Positions 28,201-43,200 of a DNA stretch of 64,000 nucleotides are shown here, one piece after another. The notes under the pieces are model-generated. The model saw only the letters and a program-made list of their open reading frames with translations. It had not been told where the DNA came from and did no database searches. Numbering within the stretch: position 1 is the stretch's first letter; every line of letters starts with the position of its first letter. Location: contig JBAIAA010000900.1 in NCBI GenBank assembly GCA_037893245.1, positions 558,001-622,000 of the forward strand, given 5' to 3'. A program made the position numbers and the translations under genes. The stretch is from Crossaster papposus. Its lineage: Eukaryota; Echinodermata; Asteroidea; Velatida; Solasteridae.

Positions 28201-31200
28201 TGAGCGTGTTTGTGAGTGGGCAGGCCCATCAGCTATGCTACTGTCCTGTCAGTGAGAGGCTGGTTATGCTTGTGTTCTTTGCAACAATACTGACTCTGTG
28301 AGCGTGTTTGTGAGTGGGCAGGCCCATCAGCTATGCTACTGTCTTGTCAGTGAGAGGCTGGTTATGCTTGTGTTCTTTGTCACAATACTGACTCTGTGAG
28401 CGTGTTTGTGAGTCGGCAGGCTCATCAGCTATGCTACTGTCCTGTCAGTGAGAGGCTGGTTATGCTTGTGTTCTTTGCAACAATACTGACTCTGTGAGTG
28501 TGTTTGTGAGTGGGCAGGCCCATCAGCTATGCTACTGTCCTGTCAGTGAGAGGCTGGTTATGCTTGTGTTCTTTGTCACAATACTGACTCTGTGAGCGTG
28601 TTTGTGAGTGGGCAGGCCCATCAGCTATGCTACTGTCCTGTCAGTGAGAGGCTGGTTATGCTTGTGTTCTTTGCAACAATACTGACTCTGTGAGCGTGTT
28701 TGTGAGTGGGCAGGCCCATCAGCTATGCTACTGTCCTCAGTGTGAGAGTAAGGCTTTTTAGTCTTCCTGCTAGGGTTGAGTGGATCCATGGCCTGTAGGA
28801 TCTCCAGACTCTTGATCTCTGGTGTATAACGCTGCTCATTCTGACTCTGCGGTATGAACAAAAAATAAAAATCACAAATTTTAAAATGTAATTAGCTAGT
28901 CATTTCTTCTTTGGCCATTTTAGATAAGATTTATATTTTATGGCATGTTCATTACAGTTAAGGCATTTTTTGGTAAGTCATTGGTCTGGTAGAATTCTGT
29001 CAAATGACAAAACTTTCAGAAATCAATTTCATGGTCATAATGATTATTAAGTCCAAGTTTCTACAGTATTGTACCTTAAGCAATACTAAAACTTATATTG
29101 ATTTAAATTTTTATTTCACAAACTTCAATGAAAAACAATGAAAAACTTCAATGAAAAATCCTATAAGAAGTCCATGCCAAATATTAACGAGCACAAGTTT
29201 CAATCGGTCACATGCACAATAAATGCATTTACAGTATGAAATATGTTCAGAGAAATAGTATATCAATATCTGATGACCAACGTCAATTTCAACCTCAGCT
29301 AATTTACCATTAGAGGTTTCTCATAATTATCTTCTTTAAAATTAAACAGCTAAATCAATTCAAGGAAAAGAAATAGAACATCCAAGACAAATTGGTTTGT
29401 TTACGTATGCTTACTTTGAGGTAGTCTAGCACCGTTGTGACCAAGTTTTCATACAGTTCCCACTGCTCATAGTTGTAAGCCAACTTGACAAACTTGACCA
29501 CTGCGTTAACGGGTACACCATCCTCAGACCGGGCAGCTAGGTCCATCAGACACTTGTCTTGGGTCACTCCGGCTAGACTGACATCCGTGGCTGAGTGGGC
29601 ACCACGGGGACTGTGTCCTGCCCCTCCTAGGTAGTAAGGATTCAGATTATCTCCATAATTACAATCTCCAGACAAGTATACAGTTTGATTTGAAAGTTAC
29701 AGTATACCATTTGCTAGGCTTGTATGGATTTTTTAGTGGATTATAGGGGCCAGGGGTGAGATTGGCCCAAAATAATACATCTACAAAAAATCCAAAAGAA
29801 ATCTACAAGGACTCCAGATCAACAAACAGTTGGTATCTGCCTAAAGAAACTACCCCTTAAAATAGGTTTAATATTGGTCTATATCCACTTTAGTTTATGC
29901 TTTGGTCACTTCACTCCTTGACAATTGTCTAATTACTGGCCTCCCTGACAAAGGCGTAAATGATCTTGTAACATGTACCATCAAACACAAACATTTGCAC
30001 AGCATGTCCTTACATGCTGTGCAAAGTTTTTTAGGCCGTTTTTTAGGCCATTTTTTGTACAGGTACAAGTGCTGTTTAGACATCCATCGGCAGCCACAAT
30101 GTCATGAATTGGGCGCACGATGCGTGGTATAAATAAACAACATATGGGATTTGAGTCAGTGTGGACAAAGTTGCGACCAATTAGATAGTTCCAATTAGAA
30201 ACCCCCTCAAAATACACATACGTTTGACCCGAGTATTTAATTACATTTTTCATTATGACCTCGCTTTTATTCAACACGATGTTTAAATATATCAAGTCAA
30301 CCCTTCCTGGCAACAACTGCTCTTGTATTTGAATCACTTCTCTCCAAGACAATCCAGGTTCGAAACCGAAGTAAGACACATGGATGTTTGTAAACTAACT
30401 ATTGATTAACCTCTGTATTCCCAGAGAACAAACAAGAGAGAACAGATAAAAAAAAAGAGTTGATGAAGAGCAAATAGGGAGAAAAAGAAAGGAATGCAAA
30501 GATAACTTTAGCCGCATTCAAAAAGAGTTGTGTTCATGTACAGTAATCTTTCTGATTATAGTTACAATCTTCCCACTTGACATGTTACACTACCTGCAAT
30601 GATCTCCATGCCAGCAAAGAACAGCTCTGAGTACGTATCCAGTATATGATCCTCAGTGTCCGGGGCAGCGGGACTGCTCAGTAGCGTCCTGCGTGTACTA
30701 TCAGTCAGAGTCTCTAGGATTGCCAGGAACTGAGCCGCGCTGCCTTCAAACATGTCAGCAAGGAGTTTCTCCACGGCTGTGCGGGGCCAGGGAAGCTAAG
30801 AAAGGGCAACAATAGGGTGCTCATTGTCAGGTTTGGGGGATGAATAATGAAGAATTAATTGTGAGGGTTTTGAAAAAATGAGACAAAACTGGGCAGACGT
30901 CGAAATGAGGGTTTGTGGGTGTTAGGAAAGAGAATACAATTTGTTACATTTCAATCAGACATTCCGTTGACGAGTTATGTCTGTTTAAAGTTTGCATTTA
31001 TGGACATAAAAATAAAGAGAAAAAGGCCAACAAAGGGTCACATGATCAATTCTGTATACCATTCATAACATCAAGTTTTGTTTGCTTTGCAGAATCCCAA
31101 CTAGCATAAAAATGCTTCTTGTGACTTTCTCTACAAAAAGAAAACACCTCAAAAACAAATACAGACAATTTATTCCAAACATTTATTAGCCTTCCCACCA

Positions 31201-34200
31201 CAACACAAGGAAACACAAAACTCATTTTCCACAAACAAAAAATTAAATGAAGTAAAAAACTTTTGAAATAAGTTGGTTTCCTCAACTAAGTGCCTAGTAT
31301 ATTTTTGTGAAAAAAAATTGGGACCACTCTTGAATAAGATGCAAAGGTTTGCATGGTGAAGCAGACTTGTATTTGAGTCGCAACTCCTGAGTACAAATCA
31401 CGAGTCATGCAGGTCTAGTCCGATCACGAATCACAAAGGTTAAGTCCGAGCCAAAAGTAATTTTGAGGTACTCAATAATCCTGTGCCTCAAGTCCCAAGT
31501 CACGTAGATGAGTCCGAGTCTGGAAGGTCGAGTCTAAGTCCAAATCATTTGTTATCGTAACTTGAGTCCAAAATCACGAAAAATGGGACTCGAGTCAGAC
31601 TCACAAGTCAATATACGTCTGTGGTCAAGATAGCAATATATTAAAGAATTGCAGTAGAATTGCTGATGGTTAGAGTATACTGTCCGTAACATTGAGTTTC
31701 CTAGTTCTTTTCAGAACCCCACCAACTCACAAAAGAGATTTGTCACATTGTCATCGCAAATCTCTATCTTATCACTCGTAAATTTCTATCACAAACCAAC
31801 CTCATAGCTTGGAGCATTTAAAATTCTGGTGTTAACTAATGTTACTAATGACAACCAAAAGAAAGAAGAAACATTTAGCAAGGAGTTTCATAGGCATTGG
31901 TAGACTGGTTATACATTGTATGCTGAAGCCAGAAGACCACTGGAACTAACACCTGGGAGAAAAAAGGACGAAAGTGCAGTGTCAAAGATCAAAGACCAAG
32001 AGGTCAAGAGGTCAAATGAGGTCAAGAGGTCAAGCGAGGTCAATCGAGGTCAAGTAAGGTCAAGTAAGGTCAGCTAGGAGGCACTACTCACACTTCCTTG
32101 TTTTTTCAAGAGATCATCGAGTCTCTGTTTGGAGGTTTTATGCCAGATCAGACGGCCGTCACTGGCTGCAACGGTGACTGTGTAGATCTCCGTGGGCTGG
32201 GGGTTTGTATGCAGCCAAAATCGTCAGACATTAGGACCTTTTCTTTCTCAAATGTGTTAAAAAATGTTGTGATGTGACACACGACACAAAGTGTTTTGAC
32301 TAAAGCGTGTTGCTACTGGTTTGTTAGTAGGGGTTGGATTGGGATGTTGGAAGGTTGGGATGGTCCACTCGTCGTTATTTTGAAATGGTGCTTGGATTCT
32401 AAAGACGTTTTCATGATAGGTTGTGGTGAACACAATCACAATGAAAATATTCAGATGAACAAAATACATGGAAAATAAGTTTTGTTAATAGCCTGTTTGG
32501 TATTCCATCTGCACACGTGCACAACAAGATTCAACAATTTTTCTCTTGGGATAAACGTGGCAAATAAATGCACACAAGAATATGTTGAACGTGGTAATCA
32601 AATTCGCATTTTGTACATTTTTCGTGCAATCAAAAAGACGATGGAACACGAGTTCGAACAAAAGTTTGGACACACAAAACGTCTGAAAACACTTTGCTGT
32701 CAACATTTTTTTGGGGAAAATTTTACTTTAGAACACAACGATCTCTTTAATTTTGCTGGTACCCACTATCTTTGGCACAAGGATGAAATGTTTATCTCGA
32801 ATGATAAATTGTACAATTTGTATGTGCACATGCGCAGTTGGAATACTGAACTGGCTTATTGTATACACTATAAAATAGAGTTAGACATACATGTACATGT
32901 ATGTATTACTTTCCGAGTCAACTTTTTATCAAGTGTGGAAAGGGCTACTTAACCAGTTTGCGCTGGAATTATTTTAACATCACCGAGCTGTAGGAATATT
33001 TTTTAACGAAATTCGATCCGAGGCGGGTTAACGCCGATAGCACCGGGAAGCACACCCACGCATTTCCGGCCTTGCTCGCTGCTGACAGACATTTTCGGCC
33101 TTGCTCGTCACGTGTTTATGCGCCTTCCGTTTAGAATCTGGGAAAACTTTGCATGTATATACTTTCTCTGGCGCGAACTGGTTTTACGTAGTGATTTCGG
33201 AAAGTAAATAACCAAGAAATAGCTGTTGGGATCATAGACATGTGGTGCATTCCTTAGACTCAAGAATTCTCTTCAACTGTGAAAAGGTTGTTTGGCAATG
33301 ACATGAAACACAGGATATATGAATCACAATCTACAAATGATGACTACTCAATTATGACGATTGTAAAAAGCCTTCACAGCAATCAAAACGGTGATTGGCT
33401 ATGAATGGAAACCTGTAAAAATGTAATGAAATGAGCCATACTTTGACTTCATTGTCTCTTAAAGCAACTTCGCAAGAAATCATTTGTTTTTTCCCCAATT
33501 TTTTAATAAACCACTATGCAGGAATCCCAATTGGGCTACAAAACGAATTTTAAACGAAATTATATATTAATATATATAAATATCCCTACAACCATCGTTT
33601 AAAAAAAAAATGTTTTTAAAGTTATTTTGTGTAGTTTGTGCGAGAATGAATTTTTAGGGGTTACTTTTGCAACCCCCCCCCCCCCCCCCCACTTCCCCCC
33701 ACACATAAAAACACACAGTAATTTATGTGACACACTGAACGTGTAGCGTGCATTGCATGAAAACAACAGGAAAAAACGTACAAGTACTCTGTCATGTCCG
33801 ACGTAAACAACAGGTTTTTGTCGGGAACAAGAACGGTAAGACATTAGGTCGGTTTCCTTTCAACCAGATGTTGGAAATAGGAAAAATAAACAATCCAAAA
33901 CATAACATTTCAGCCTGTAATACACCTTTAAGTGGCAACCTACCTTCCTTAATAATACAAAACCCCACAAAATAACCCCACCATCAGTCTTCCACACAAG
34001 AAAGTGTTGGAAATCAACACTGAAATTAATCACAAACTGAATGCGAGTCAAAGAGTGCTTGCTGTGCTGGAAGGAGAAAGGATTGTGATATTGATCTTTG
34101 GAAATCAAAAATGCTCTGGTGTAAAAAACTAAAATCCACAGCAAACAGATGAGAAGATTCCAATTCAACAACAACAAATACACTATGTTGACAATAAATA

Positions 34201-37200
34201 TCTGGAAATGAAACATTGACTGAGATTCTAGTTTGACTGGAACTTTAGTCATCTTGTTCTTCAGAGTTCACTGGACTTGCGTTGATTAATAAACACATGA
34301 AGGAAGTAAGTAAATCGTTGTCAACTGTAAATCTTGACTGAATTGTTCAAGCATGTGCCATCATTACCCATGCTTCAGTTTTGAAGAGATCAAATGTATT
34401 TAGACGAAACCGCTTTTGTCATACCTGCATACTGTTACAAATTTGGTTTGACTTTGGTCTTAGACTTTAAAATTGCACTAAAAAAACACATGTTTAACCT
34501 TTTGTTGTTCTAAGTGTTCTGTTTTTTATTGTTATGCGACATGAGCGTCATTAATGACGGATACCCGCGCACTATAAATGTGACCTGGCACCACGAAATG
34601 GGTGGAAAGTCGCGAAATTAAAAAGTTGACATTATTACATTTCTAGAAAGAAGAGGTCCTTAGCTTTTAAATGATGTATTGTGTGTTGCTGTAGCTTATT
34701 CCTAGCCGCCGCTATACTCTTTTGAAATAGCTGAAGTCATGCTCCCTTGTTTTGAGAAAACGGAGTTCAAAGTCTGTGAACCGTGCTAACTATACTACCA
34801 ATCAGTGCAATTCAGCCACAAAAAAAAACACTTTAGAGTTTTAATTGAGCTATACAATTTTGGGATATGTGCAACTTTACGCTCATTTCGTGGTGCCAGG
34901 TCACAAATATGCGATATTATTATTCTTTTTTGTCTCGGTGACTTACCGACTGGGCATCTTTCAAGTTGCTTCTCATTTTGGGACGTAGAAGACCTTTTGG
35001 TTTCTTTCTTGTATCAAACACAGCACGCTTGTAGACCATGATGCCCAACTATCCAATAAAATCACAGCCAAAATACTCACCTTTAAAATTAAAACCCAAA
35101 GTCATTCCCTGTTTGATTATTAGTAAAAATATTGTTATACAAATTATGAAAGAGAATTATTGTTTTATTTTATTTGAGAGGATTTCAGGACAATGCAACC
35201 AAGTTTAAGTAAGATATCCCTCTTGTAATTGTTCTCTTTCTAGTAAAAACAATCCTGTCCATTCTCACTTTTGCAACTGTGAACCCAAGTACATTTGTTG
35301 TATCTCAATGATTGCCAACAAACCTTCGTATCCTGATCAGTGGTATTATTATTGCTTATGTTATTGTGCAAAAAGGAGAGCAAGTTTGAAGAATTGTGTT
35401 GATGTGATAAGACAAGATTACTAATGCCGCAGAAAATTGTGTTTAAAAAGAAAGTATATATTTTGCAACTATCCATAATGTAATCAACTAAATTATTGTT
35501 TAGAAGCTGACTTGATGTCAAGATATTAATGACTCTAAACTTTCTGTAAAATTATCCCTTCTGGAATGCTGTTATTTTGAAGAAAAGAGGTCCAAAGATG
35601 CATCTCAGTGACACATTTTTGAAAATTTAAATAAGTAGTTGGTTGAAAATCGCAATCTTAGAATATTTCTTTTCTCAGAATTTACAGCATTCGCGGAGCT
35701 AAAAATGTATCAAATTTAGTTGTCAAGCAACATTCTTTATATTTTGGCCACTTTTGCTGACAAATGGTAAACTAACATTAAATTAGATCTCTCTCCTGTA
35801 ATTGATCTCTTTCAAGTAAAACAAATCCTGTCTCTTACTTATCTCTTTTGCAACTGTGCAGCCAGATATGATCTCAATGGTTTCAATCAATGTTTGTATC
35901 ATGGCCAGTAGACCCTTACTGCTCATATCATTGTGCACAAAAACCCCAGCCAAGATTGCAATTAGACATTAACAAATGAAGATTAATTTCTAAAACATGA
36001 TAAATGCTATCTTTTAGAATCCTAGTCTTTTCTACGTGTTTCATTGGGTAGGCACTCACCGAGTTATGGGGACAGGCTCTTTTGTTTGGAAAAGACAGAC
36101 CGAGTAGTGGGGACATTTTCAAGTCCCCATAGCGCTTTGGGTGTTCAGTAAAGGTAGAACAAGGTACAATTGGGTTAGGGCATGAAAGAAAATGATGAAA
36201 AGGACAAATTAAGGTGATCCTGAAAATTTTTGAATTTTAGAGTGTTCTGAGTTTGAGATTAGAGAGATATCAGTTTACACACAAACCCTATGGGTTGTCC
36301 CCATAACGCAATGTACCCAAAGAAGGATTGGGCTGTTCAATGGAGTACGTTACATACTCTGACTGCAGCCTGTCTGAAGATGATTTCAATCTCGCCACTA
36401 GGTGGCGCCGAGCTGATTTTTTCCAGTTGACTCAACTCGTTGACTTTGCTCAATGCGCGACGGGCAAAACTCTATCGCAAAGAGAATAAAAGAGACATAA
36501 AACAATTGATTTAAGAAAGTGTTCATTTTCATATAAACAAGTACTTTATGCACTGGTTTTCCGCCATGATAAATATTTAATCTTTGATGTGTACTTGTCT
36601 CTCTGATGGCTTATTGAGTAATTTTGTGGCCATTTTGAGGGTGAAATCTGATGGTTTTTTTTAGGGGCAAAGTGAGATTTAATTTAAATGTTAAAAAAGT
36701 GATTATAGTAGGGTCCTAGTTACTCGGACTATTAACTCAAGTCAGACTCACTCCGTACATCCTGACTCACTAGTATTGAAAACTATTAGAGTTGTATCTC
36801 TAGGCCCAATATGACCCACACAAACACCTACATCTAATATAACCACGTCAGAGTTCCAACTATCTTGACTATCAGTGACACATGTTTTTCCTGTGTGCTT
36901 ACCTCAGCATTTGTGGCCGCCTTACAGTCATAGTAACACTGACAGACTGCCGTGTACAGTGTGGTTCTCCAGGACAGATAGCGAACAGACAACAGTGGTA
37001 CTGAATGCTCTATACACATGCAGGCCCACAGAAGGAATTCCAACACCTTGAAAAAAAAACCCAAACATCATAGAAATTATTGAAACAAAACTGTTTACCC
37101 ATCTCTAGCTCCTTGGGCATCAGTGCAAATTGATATTAAAGGGGTATTTTATCCTGGAAGCGCCCAATTGGGCTACAAAACACATATTAAACGAAATATT

Positions 37201-40200
37201 ATTGACTAGAATGAGCACTTAAAAGTAGGATATAAACGTCTACACAACAACCCTTTAAAAAGTTGACATTGTCGCGCGAGAATGAATTACCGAGGAAAAC
37301 ATTGTGACTTGAAAATTGTGACTCTAAATCAAGCTGTTTGGGAGTAACCTACTCTTGATTCCAGTCGAAAGTGTTCCACCATTGCATTCTACGAATGTGC
37401 AAGAAACTATTTTTCTGTATTAGTGCTGTGTACTGCAGGTCACTACGCAAATGTGTACACTAGATTGTCTGCGCGATGGTCTTATGTGTAAGACGTTACG
37501 CTAGTTTACTTTAACCAGTTAGCGCCGGGATTCTTTTAACATCACCGAGCCGAGACGCGGGAATATTTTTAACGAAACTCGATCCGAGGCGGGTTCAGGC
37601 CGATGGTACCGGAAAGCACACCCACGCATTTCCAGCCTTGCTCGCTGCTGACAGACATTTCTTGCCCTGCTTGTGACGTGTTTTTGCGTCATTCGTTTTG
37701 AATCTGGGGAAAACTTTGCGTGTATATACCTCCTTCGGCACGAACTGGTTAACCAGACCATTGAATTAGACAAGTAAACAATCCAAGACATGACATTTTA
37801 AGGGGTTTCAGGACAGAATGCCCCTTTAACAGTTCATATTTGTTAACAGTGTGCAGAGTTTTTGTATGCAAAGTCACTGACAGTGGCAAGTCTTTAGAGC
37901 GCAAAAGGCCAGTTAAGAGTCTCGTCATAGAAGTAGTTTGAAATAACATCATTGCATCTTGCAAAACGTAAATGACTAGATTTAAACTGTATACATGCAG
38001 CAGAGAGGTGTACCTACTCATCAAAATAAAACATATGGCTTCAATTTCTTTAGTTGTCTACTATACATCATGAACATAATGAACATAATGAAAAGCCAAG
38101 AGTAACTTCGCCAAAGAAATTGATATGAATCATCTAAGAAATATGCAACTAAGAAAGTGAAAAGTATTTCTTCACAACAATTTTTCAGGTAATCTTCTAC
38201 GCATTGCTATTTATTTAAATATAAGACTAAACCGGTTACCTTTGCTGAGTGACCTAGTGTCATCAAATGTCTTGACAAACTGTAGATGTGGATGGTTCCT
38301 GCAAAGATTACATGAATAAGCCGTTCAAATGTGCACCTCGAATGCATCAAATATAAAACTTTTGAAACAAATAAAGGTATTTCTGCCTTAATATATCATT
38401 GGTGGCAGATGAGGATAAAAGGGCTCATGCAATGCAATCATTTAAAATATAATCCTTGAAAATGCACCTTCTTGCCCCACTCAAAAGTATTTTAGTTGTT
38501 TTGGGGTGTTTTTTTCTTCTAGCGTGTGAGTAACTACCAATGTAAAACAGAAAAAAGTAGGCCTGGAATAAAAAAGAAGATATTTTCTATATCTTTGTAA
38601 AAAAGGAATTTGTAAAAGAGGAAATCAAAACCAAAACAGAGGAAATAAGCTTTAAAAGATGACATTTCACAAGTAATCCTACATGTAAACAGTGTTCTCC
38701 ATGACCTTAAATTAAAGGGCGGCAGACACTGCGAGATCAGAGCCAAGCCCTATACTACATGGGCCCGGTGCACGCTTAGATTTTGGGTCATCTTGTACCT
38801 GAGTTAACTCGTACCCAAGGTAACTCGGGTAGGTAGGGTCGGGAAATAATTTAATTTTGTCAGTCTTTTTCATTTCAGTGAAGTTTTATGTGTGGAAAAT
38901 GATTGTGTTCGTGGCAAATAATTGAAACTACTGTTCATGTACAATTACCAACTATAAAAACAGCAATAAAAAGTTTGAAGTCGGCAATTTGGCTGCCAAA
39001 AATCCAGGTAGGTCGGGCTTATTGTAAATATACCATTTTGGCCCAAGTTAACTCGTACCCTAGTTAACCTGTACCCTAGTTAACCTGTACCCTAGTTAAC
39101 CTGTACCCTAGTAAACTCGTACCCTGGTAAACTCGTACCAGAGTCAACTCGTACTCTCCTCCCTTTGAGTTAAGTTTATTAAACTTTAAACCATCAAATG
39201 TTTTTTTATCAACTTTATAAAATAATAAGTTCAATGTTTTTTCTCAACATTTTATTAATGCAACATATTGATAAATGCTTAGTTTAAAAAGCTGTAATTT
39301 GTAAATAGATTGTCTATTTGAAGCACAACAAACAGCATTCTAAGGAGAATTGTATTCTCTTTTCTGATGCCTGGAGCCCTCATTTCAAACTCTACCTAGT
39401 TCCGTCTCATTTTGCCAGAACCCCTCACAAATTTCGCTAAGCAAATTTCAGAGTAGAAACTTTCACAAGTAACAGACACTGCTAGGTTTTTCAGCAGTTA
39501 GTAACATTTCTTTTTGCAAACAACTTTCCTTTCATTGCTTAGCTTTAGTCTTAGTCTTGGTTCCAAGACCTTCGTGTTGTTTATTTCGCGATCACTGACA
39601 CAAACCACCGATGTTATAGAGGGCGCTATTTCACGACGAACCGCCACCCGTGAACTGGACCCTGTTGAAGGTCTTGGACAAGTTGGCACATTGTGGGCGT
39701 GGTCAGACTATTGTAATATATGCAGTATTCATATCACCTGATAATGATGGACAGTTAAGCAAATACGTGCAGACCTGAGGGTTATTGTGTCGCGCAAAAC
39801 ATGTCCAGACTCGCCGCGATTGACCTGTGTACACATGTACATGTACATGTACAATGTACATTATACATCGACACAGCAAATTATGGCTGCCCCGGCGTTT
39901 ATTTGTGACTGCGGGTGCAGAAGTATTTGTCTTTGGTGTTTAAATTTGTGATGAGTGAAACCATTCCTTTGATTTCAGGGAAACGTAGCCAAAATGACGT
40001 ACGTTCGATCTGTTCCTTTCTCTATGGTTCCATACACTGGAATAAAAAAAAACGTCCCTTCTCCGCGGCACCACATTACTAACTCCTGAAGCGATGCTGC
40101 AGCGGGACTCGACAAGATCGGTACCGGTACAATGCGGCCAGGCCGCGCCGGTTGGCGGCTGCAGCTAGCTTGCACTAGTAGCACTGCCCCGGATGATCGG

Positions 40201-43200
40201 CCACACAATGCTATTAAGTCTGCACATTTCGCGCAATGCATACTATACGTGCATACAGTCGCCATCACATACACTGTACATGTACGATGTACATGTACAT
40301 TACATGTACACTGTCTTGTGTACACATACCCAGTCATATCCTGTATTTGTGTATAATGAATAATTCATGATGAGGCTCAAACTCGGTCGCTGATTGGATC
40401 CCTCGGAAAAGCGAGGGAGAATCGTCAAAAACTAAGGTTAAAGTTAACAATTGATTGCCAACTAGTGCTAGACCCTTAGGGGAATCCAAAATCATGTACG
40501 TTTGTCAAACGTCGGCTCCAGTGCGAACATGGATCCAGCCGCATTTTGTAAACTACGCATGCGTGAGACCAGAACGCACACGAAGCCGGGATTTGAAAAA
40601 AGAGACAGCGTTAACGAATCTGCGCGCGTGGTGGGCGCCGAAACAACACAAGGGTCTAGGGCTAGACTACTTTAGTCTAGGATAAGCAGCTAAAAGAAAT
40701 TGGCATCTGATGCAATTCTCTCAAACTCCAGACAACGGTCTTTTTCCTGTGAGCCACCTACCATTGTAGACCAGCCAGCACAGCGGTTCCCTGGGCAGTA
40801 CTACCTGGGTGATGAGCCTGAGGAAACCTAGGATCTTGAGGCACATGCTGACAGACTGGGTGTTCTGCAGCTTAGGATCGGTCAGTAACACCAGCTGGTA
40901 GTTACAGATACTCTTGCCGTACAGTGCTCGAAACTAAGGCCAAATAAAAACAACAACATGTTTAGCGTCATGCCCTTTTTTAAAAAGAAAGGAGGAGGCC
41001 CCTTTTTTTTTTTTTTTTTTTTTTTTTAAATGGCCGCCCGACACATCTTTAATTTGAGTCATGTAGTAAACATGTCACACCCTATCTTCCAATTTAAAAT
41101 TAAAACATGGTTCACCCACGATTAAACATTCAAATTCATGTGGGTCGATGAAGTATGCACCGTACACGACTACACATCACACCCTAGCCTTCCTATAAGG
41201 AAAAAAAATATTTCCAGAGCATGTACACAGTGATGCTAAAGTCTAAAATACGATCTTAAAATGTTATTATCTTAAAAAAAAACAAAAAAAAATTGCCAAA
41301 ATGGTCAAATTTATGATTTTGTTCAAAAAGAAAAAGAAAAGAAAAAAGGAGGCGGCCCCCAAAAAGGAAGCGGGCGGTGACGCTAAACATGTTTTTTTTT
41401 TATTTGGCGTAACCACAACAAGAAAAATCATGTTTTTAATTGCGCAAATAAGACGTGTGTACATTTTCAGATGCATGTATTTGTTATAACCCTAACCTAC
41501 CCAAATCCTCATTGCCAAATGGAGGAGTTGGAGGATTGGGGCTGTATGGCAAAAATGTATGGGTTGATTTGGCAGGATGCACTGTCAATGTCTAGGCTGA
41601 ACCTCGTGGTGTACTGTATATGCTCAGCAACACATAAACACGCTGTTTTAGGTTTTCTTTTCAAAAATGCAAGATTTTTTTCCCCACTTTTTTTATAATC
41701 AAACCCTAAATTAAATACAGATCCCCTTTTTCTAATTTATCCCTCTGGAGGATCTTTTAAAGAAAAATTAAAGTTTGAAATTGCATTTGGTATGATTCCC
41801 ATCTCGTGAACACAAAGTCACAATGACAAATAAGGCATGGATCTAGACAACATTTGTTTCGGTAAAAGTAACTTGTTAAGTCCCCAAAACACTCACTGCA
41901 TATGTCCCTGCCTGCCAAATGTTAAAGCACTTTAATCACGGCAGGGTGTTTCTCAAAAGTAAATCTCAGTCAATAAATCATTTTAACAAGAGTAATAAGT
42001 ACAACTACCTAAGGACAGTCATTTCTTTAGCCCTCTGAGACACTTACCGTAAGACTGGCATTATCGGTTTCTAGACCGTCTGGGAAGAAGACCTCCTTGA
42101 CTGTGTTGATGTCTACAATGTCTTCTATGTGTTGATCACCAAACTGGTCTAGGTAACGCCCGTAGCACTGCCACACTGCCAAATTATACTCCTACGATAC
42201 AAGACAAGAATATTTGTGAGCGTGTCAGGAAACTGTTAACACTAATTCATAAATACATGTAACTGAGGCAGTTGACCAATTCCTATTGGTCACGAGCCCG
42301 TCACGTTGGTACATGTAGTTTTAAATTGCCATTTAAACAGTTCACGCAGGAGGACGTATATACAGGCAAAGTTTCCTCCAGATTCAAATTGGATGACGCA
42401 TAAACAAGTCATGAGCAAGGCCGGAAATGTCTGTCAGCAGCGAGCAAGCCCGGAAATGTGTGGGTGTGCTTCCCGGTACCATCGGCCTGAACCCGCCTTG
42501 GATCAAGTTTCGTTAAAAATAATCTCGCGCCTCGGCTCGGTGATGTTGAAATAATCCCGGCGCGAACTGGTTAAACATCGGGCAGTGTTTTAATAGCTAA
42601 GTCCGGTTGCTAACACCCAAACTTTACACAATACGCGATGCACGCTCCACCAGCCACTGATATGATCTTTATATCAGGTTGAGTACACCGCACACACTGA
42701 GCGCACCATAGAAAAGTCCCAAACATGGAGTGAAAATGATAGAGCAAAAATCGTTGCAAGTTTGTCAACTTTCAGATTTTGAATATTTGTTTCCTTGCGG
42801 CCGAGTGGCGGCTATAGCCACAGTTCAAATAGATGGGGCATTCCAAACACAATGAAATGATGCAAAAGTTTACAAGGTCAAACGAGTTCTCCTTACTTTG
42901 ATAGTGACCAAGAAGTCTCCCATCTCAATGACCTTCTGCTGATAGTATGTAGTTGGAAGTCGCCCCTCGTAGGAATTCCATAGTGCGAATAAGGTATCAG
43001 CTCTGTTTGTATAAACACCAATAGAAATTGTCAACAACTTCAAGGAAACCGGATTTTTCCATAGACAAATCTGGACCTCACTGTGAGTTTTTTTAATTAA
43101 ATCCCGAATATAAATAAATTAAAATTGTGTAATATTATCCAACCACAGACAAAAACAAAAAGGTGTCTTGGTGTCTGTATTATGGAAGATCCTTTTAAAA

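Noticed and set aside
26975-28735. possible CRISPR array
   Set aside because: Units are contiguous 98-bp repeats with no unique spacers, in an intron of an animal gene.
32482-32952. 156-residue ORF as a gene
   Set aside because: It spans an inverted-repeat element with other copies in the window and resembles no protein I know.
41301-41489. Lys-rich ORF near 41.3 kb
   Set aside because: A-rich intron sequence with no splice sites in phase and no similarity.
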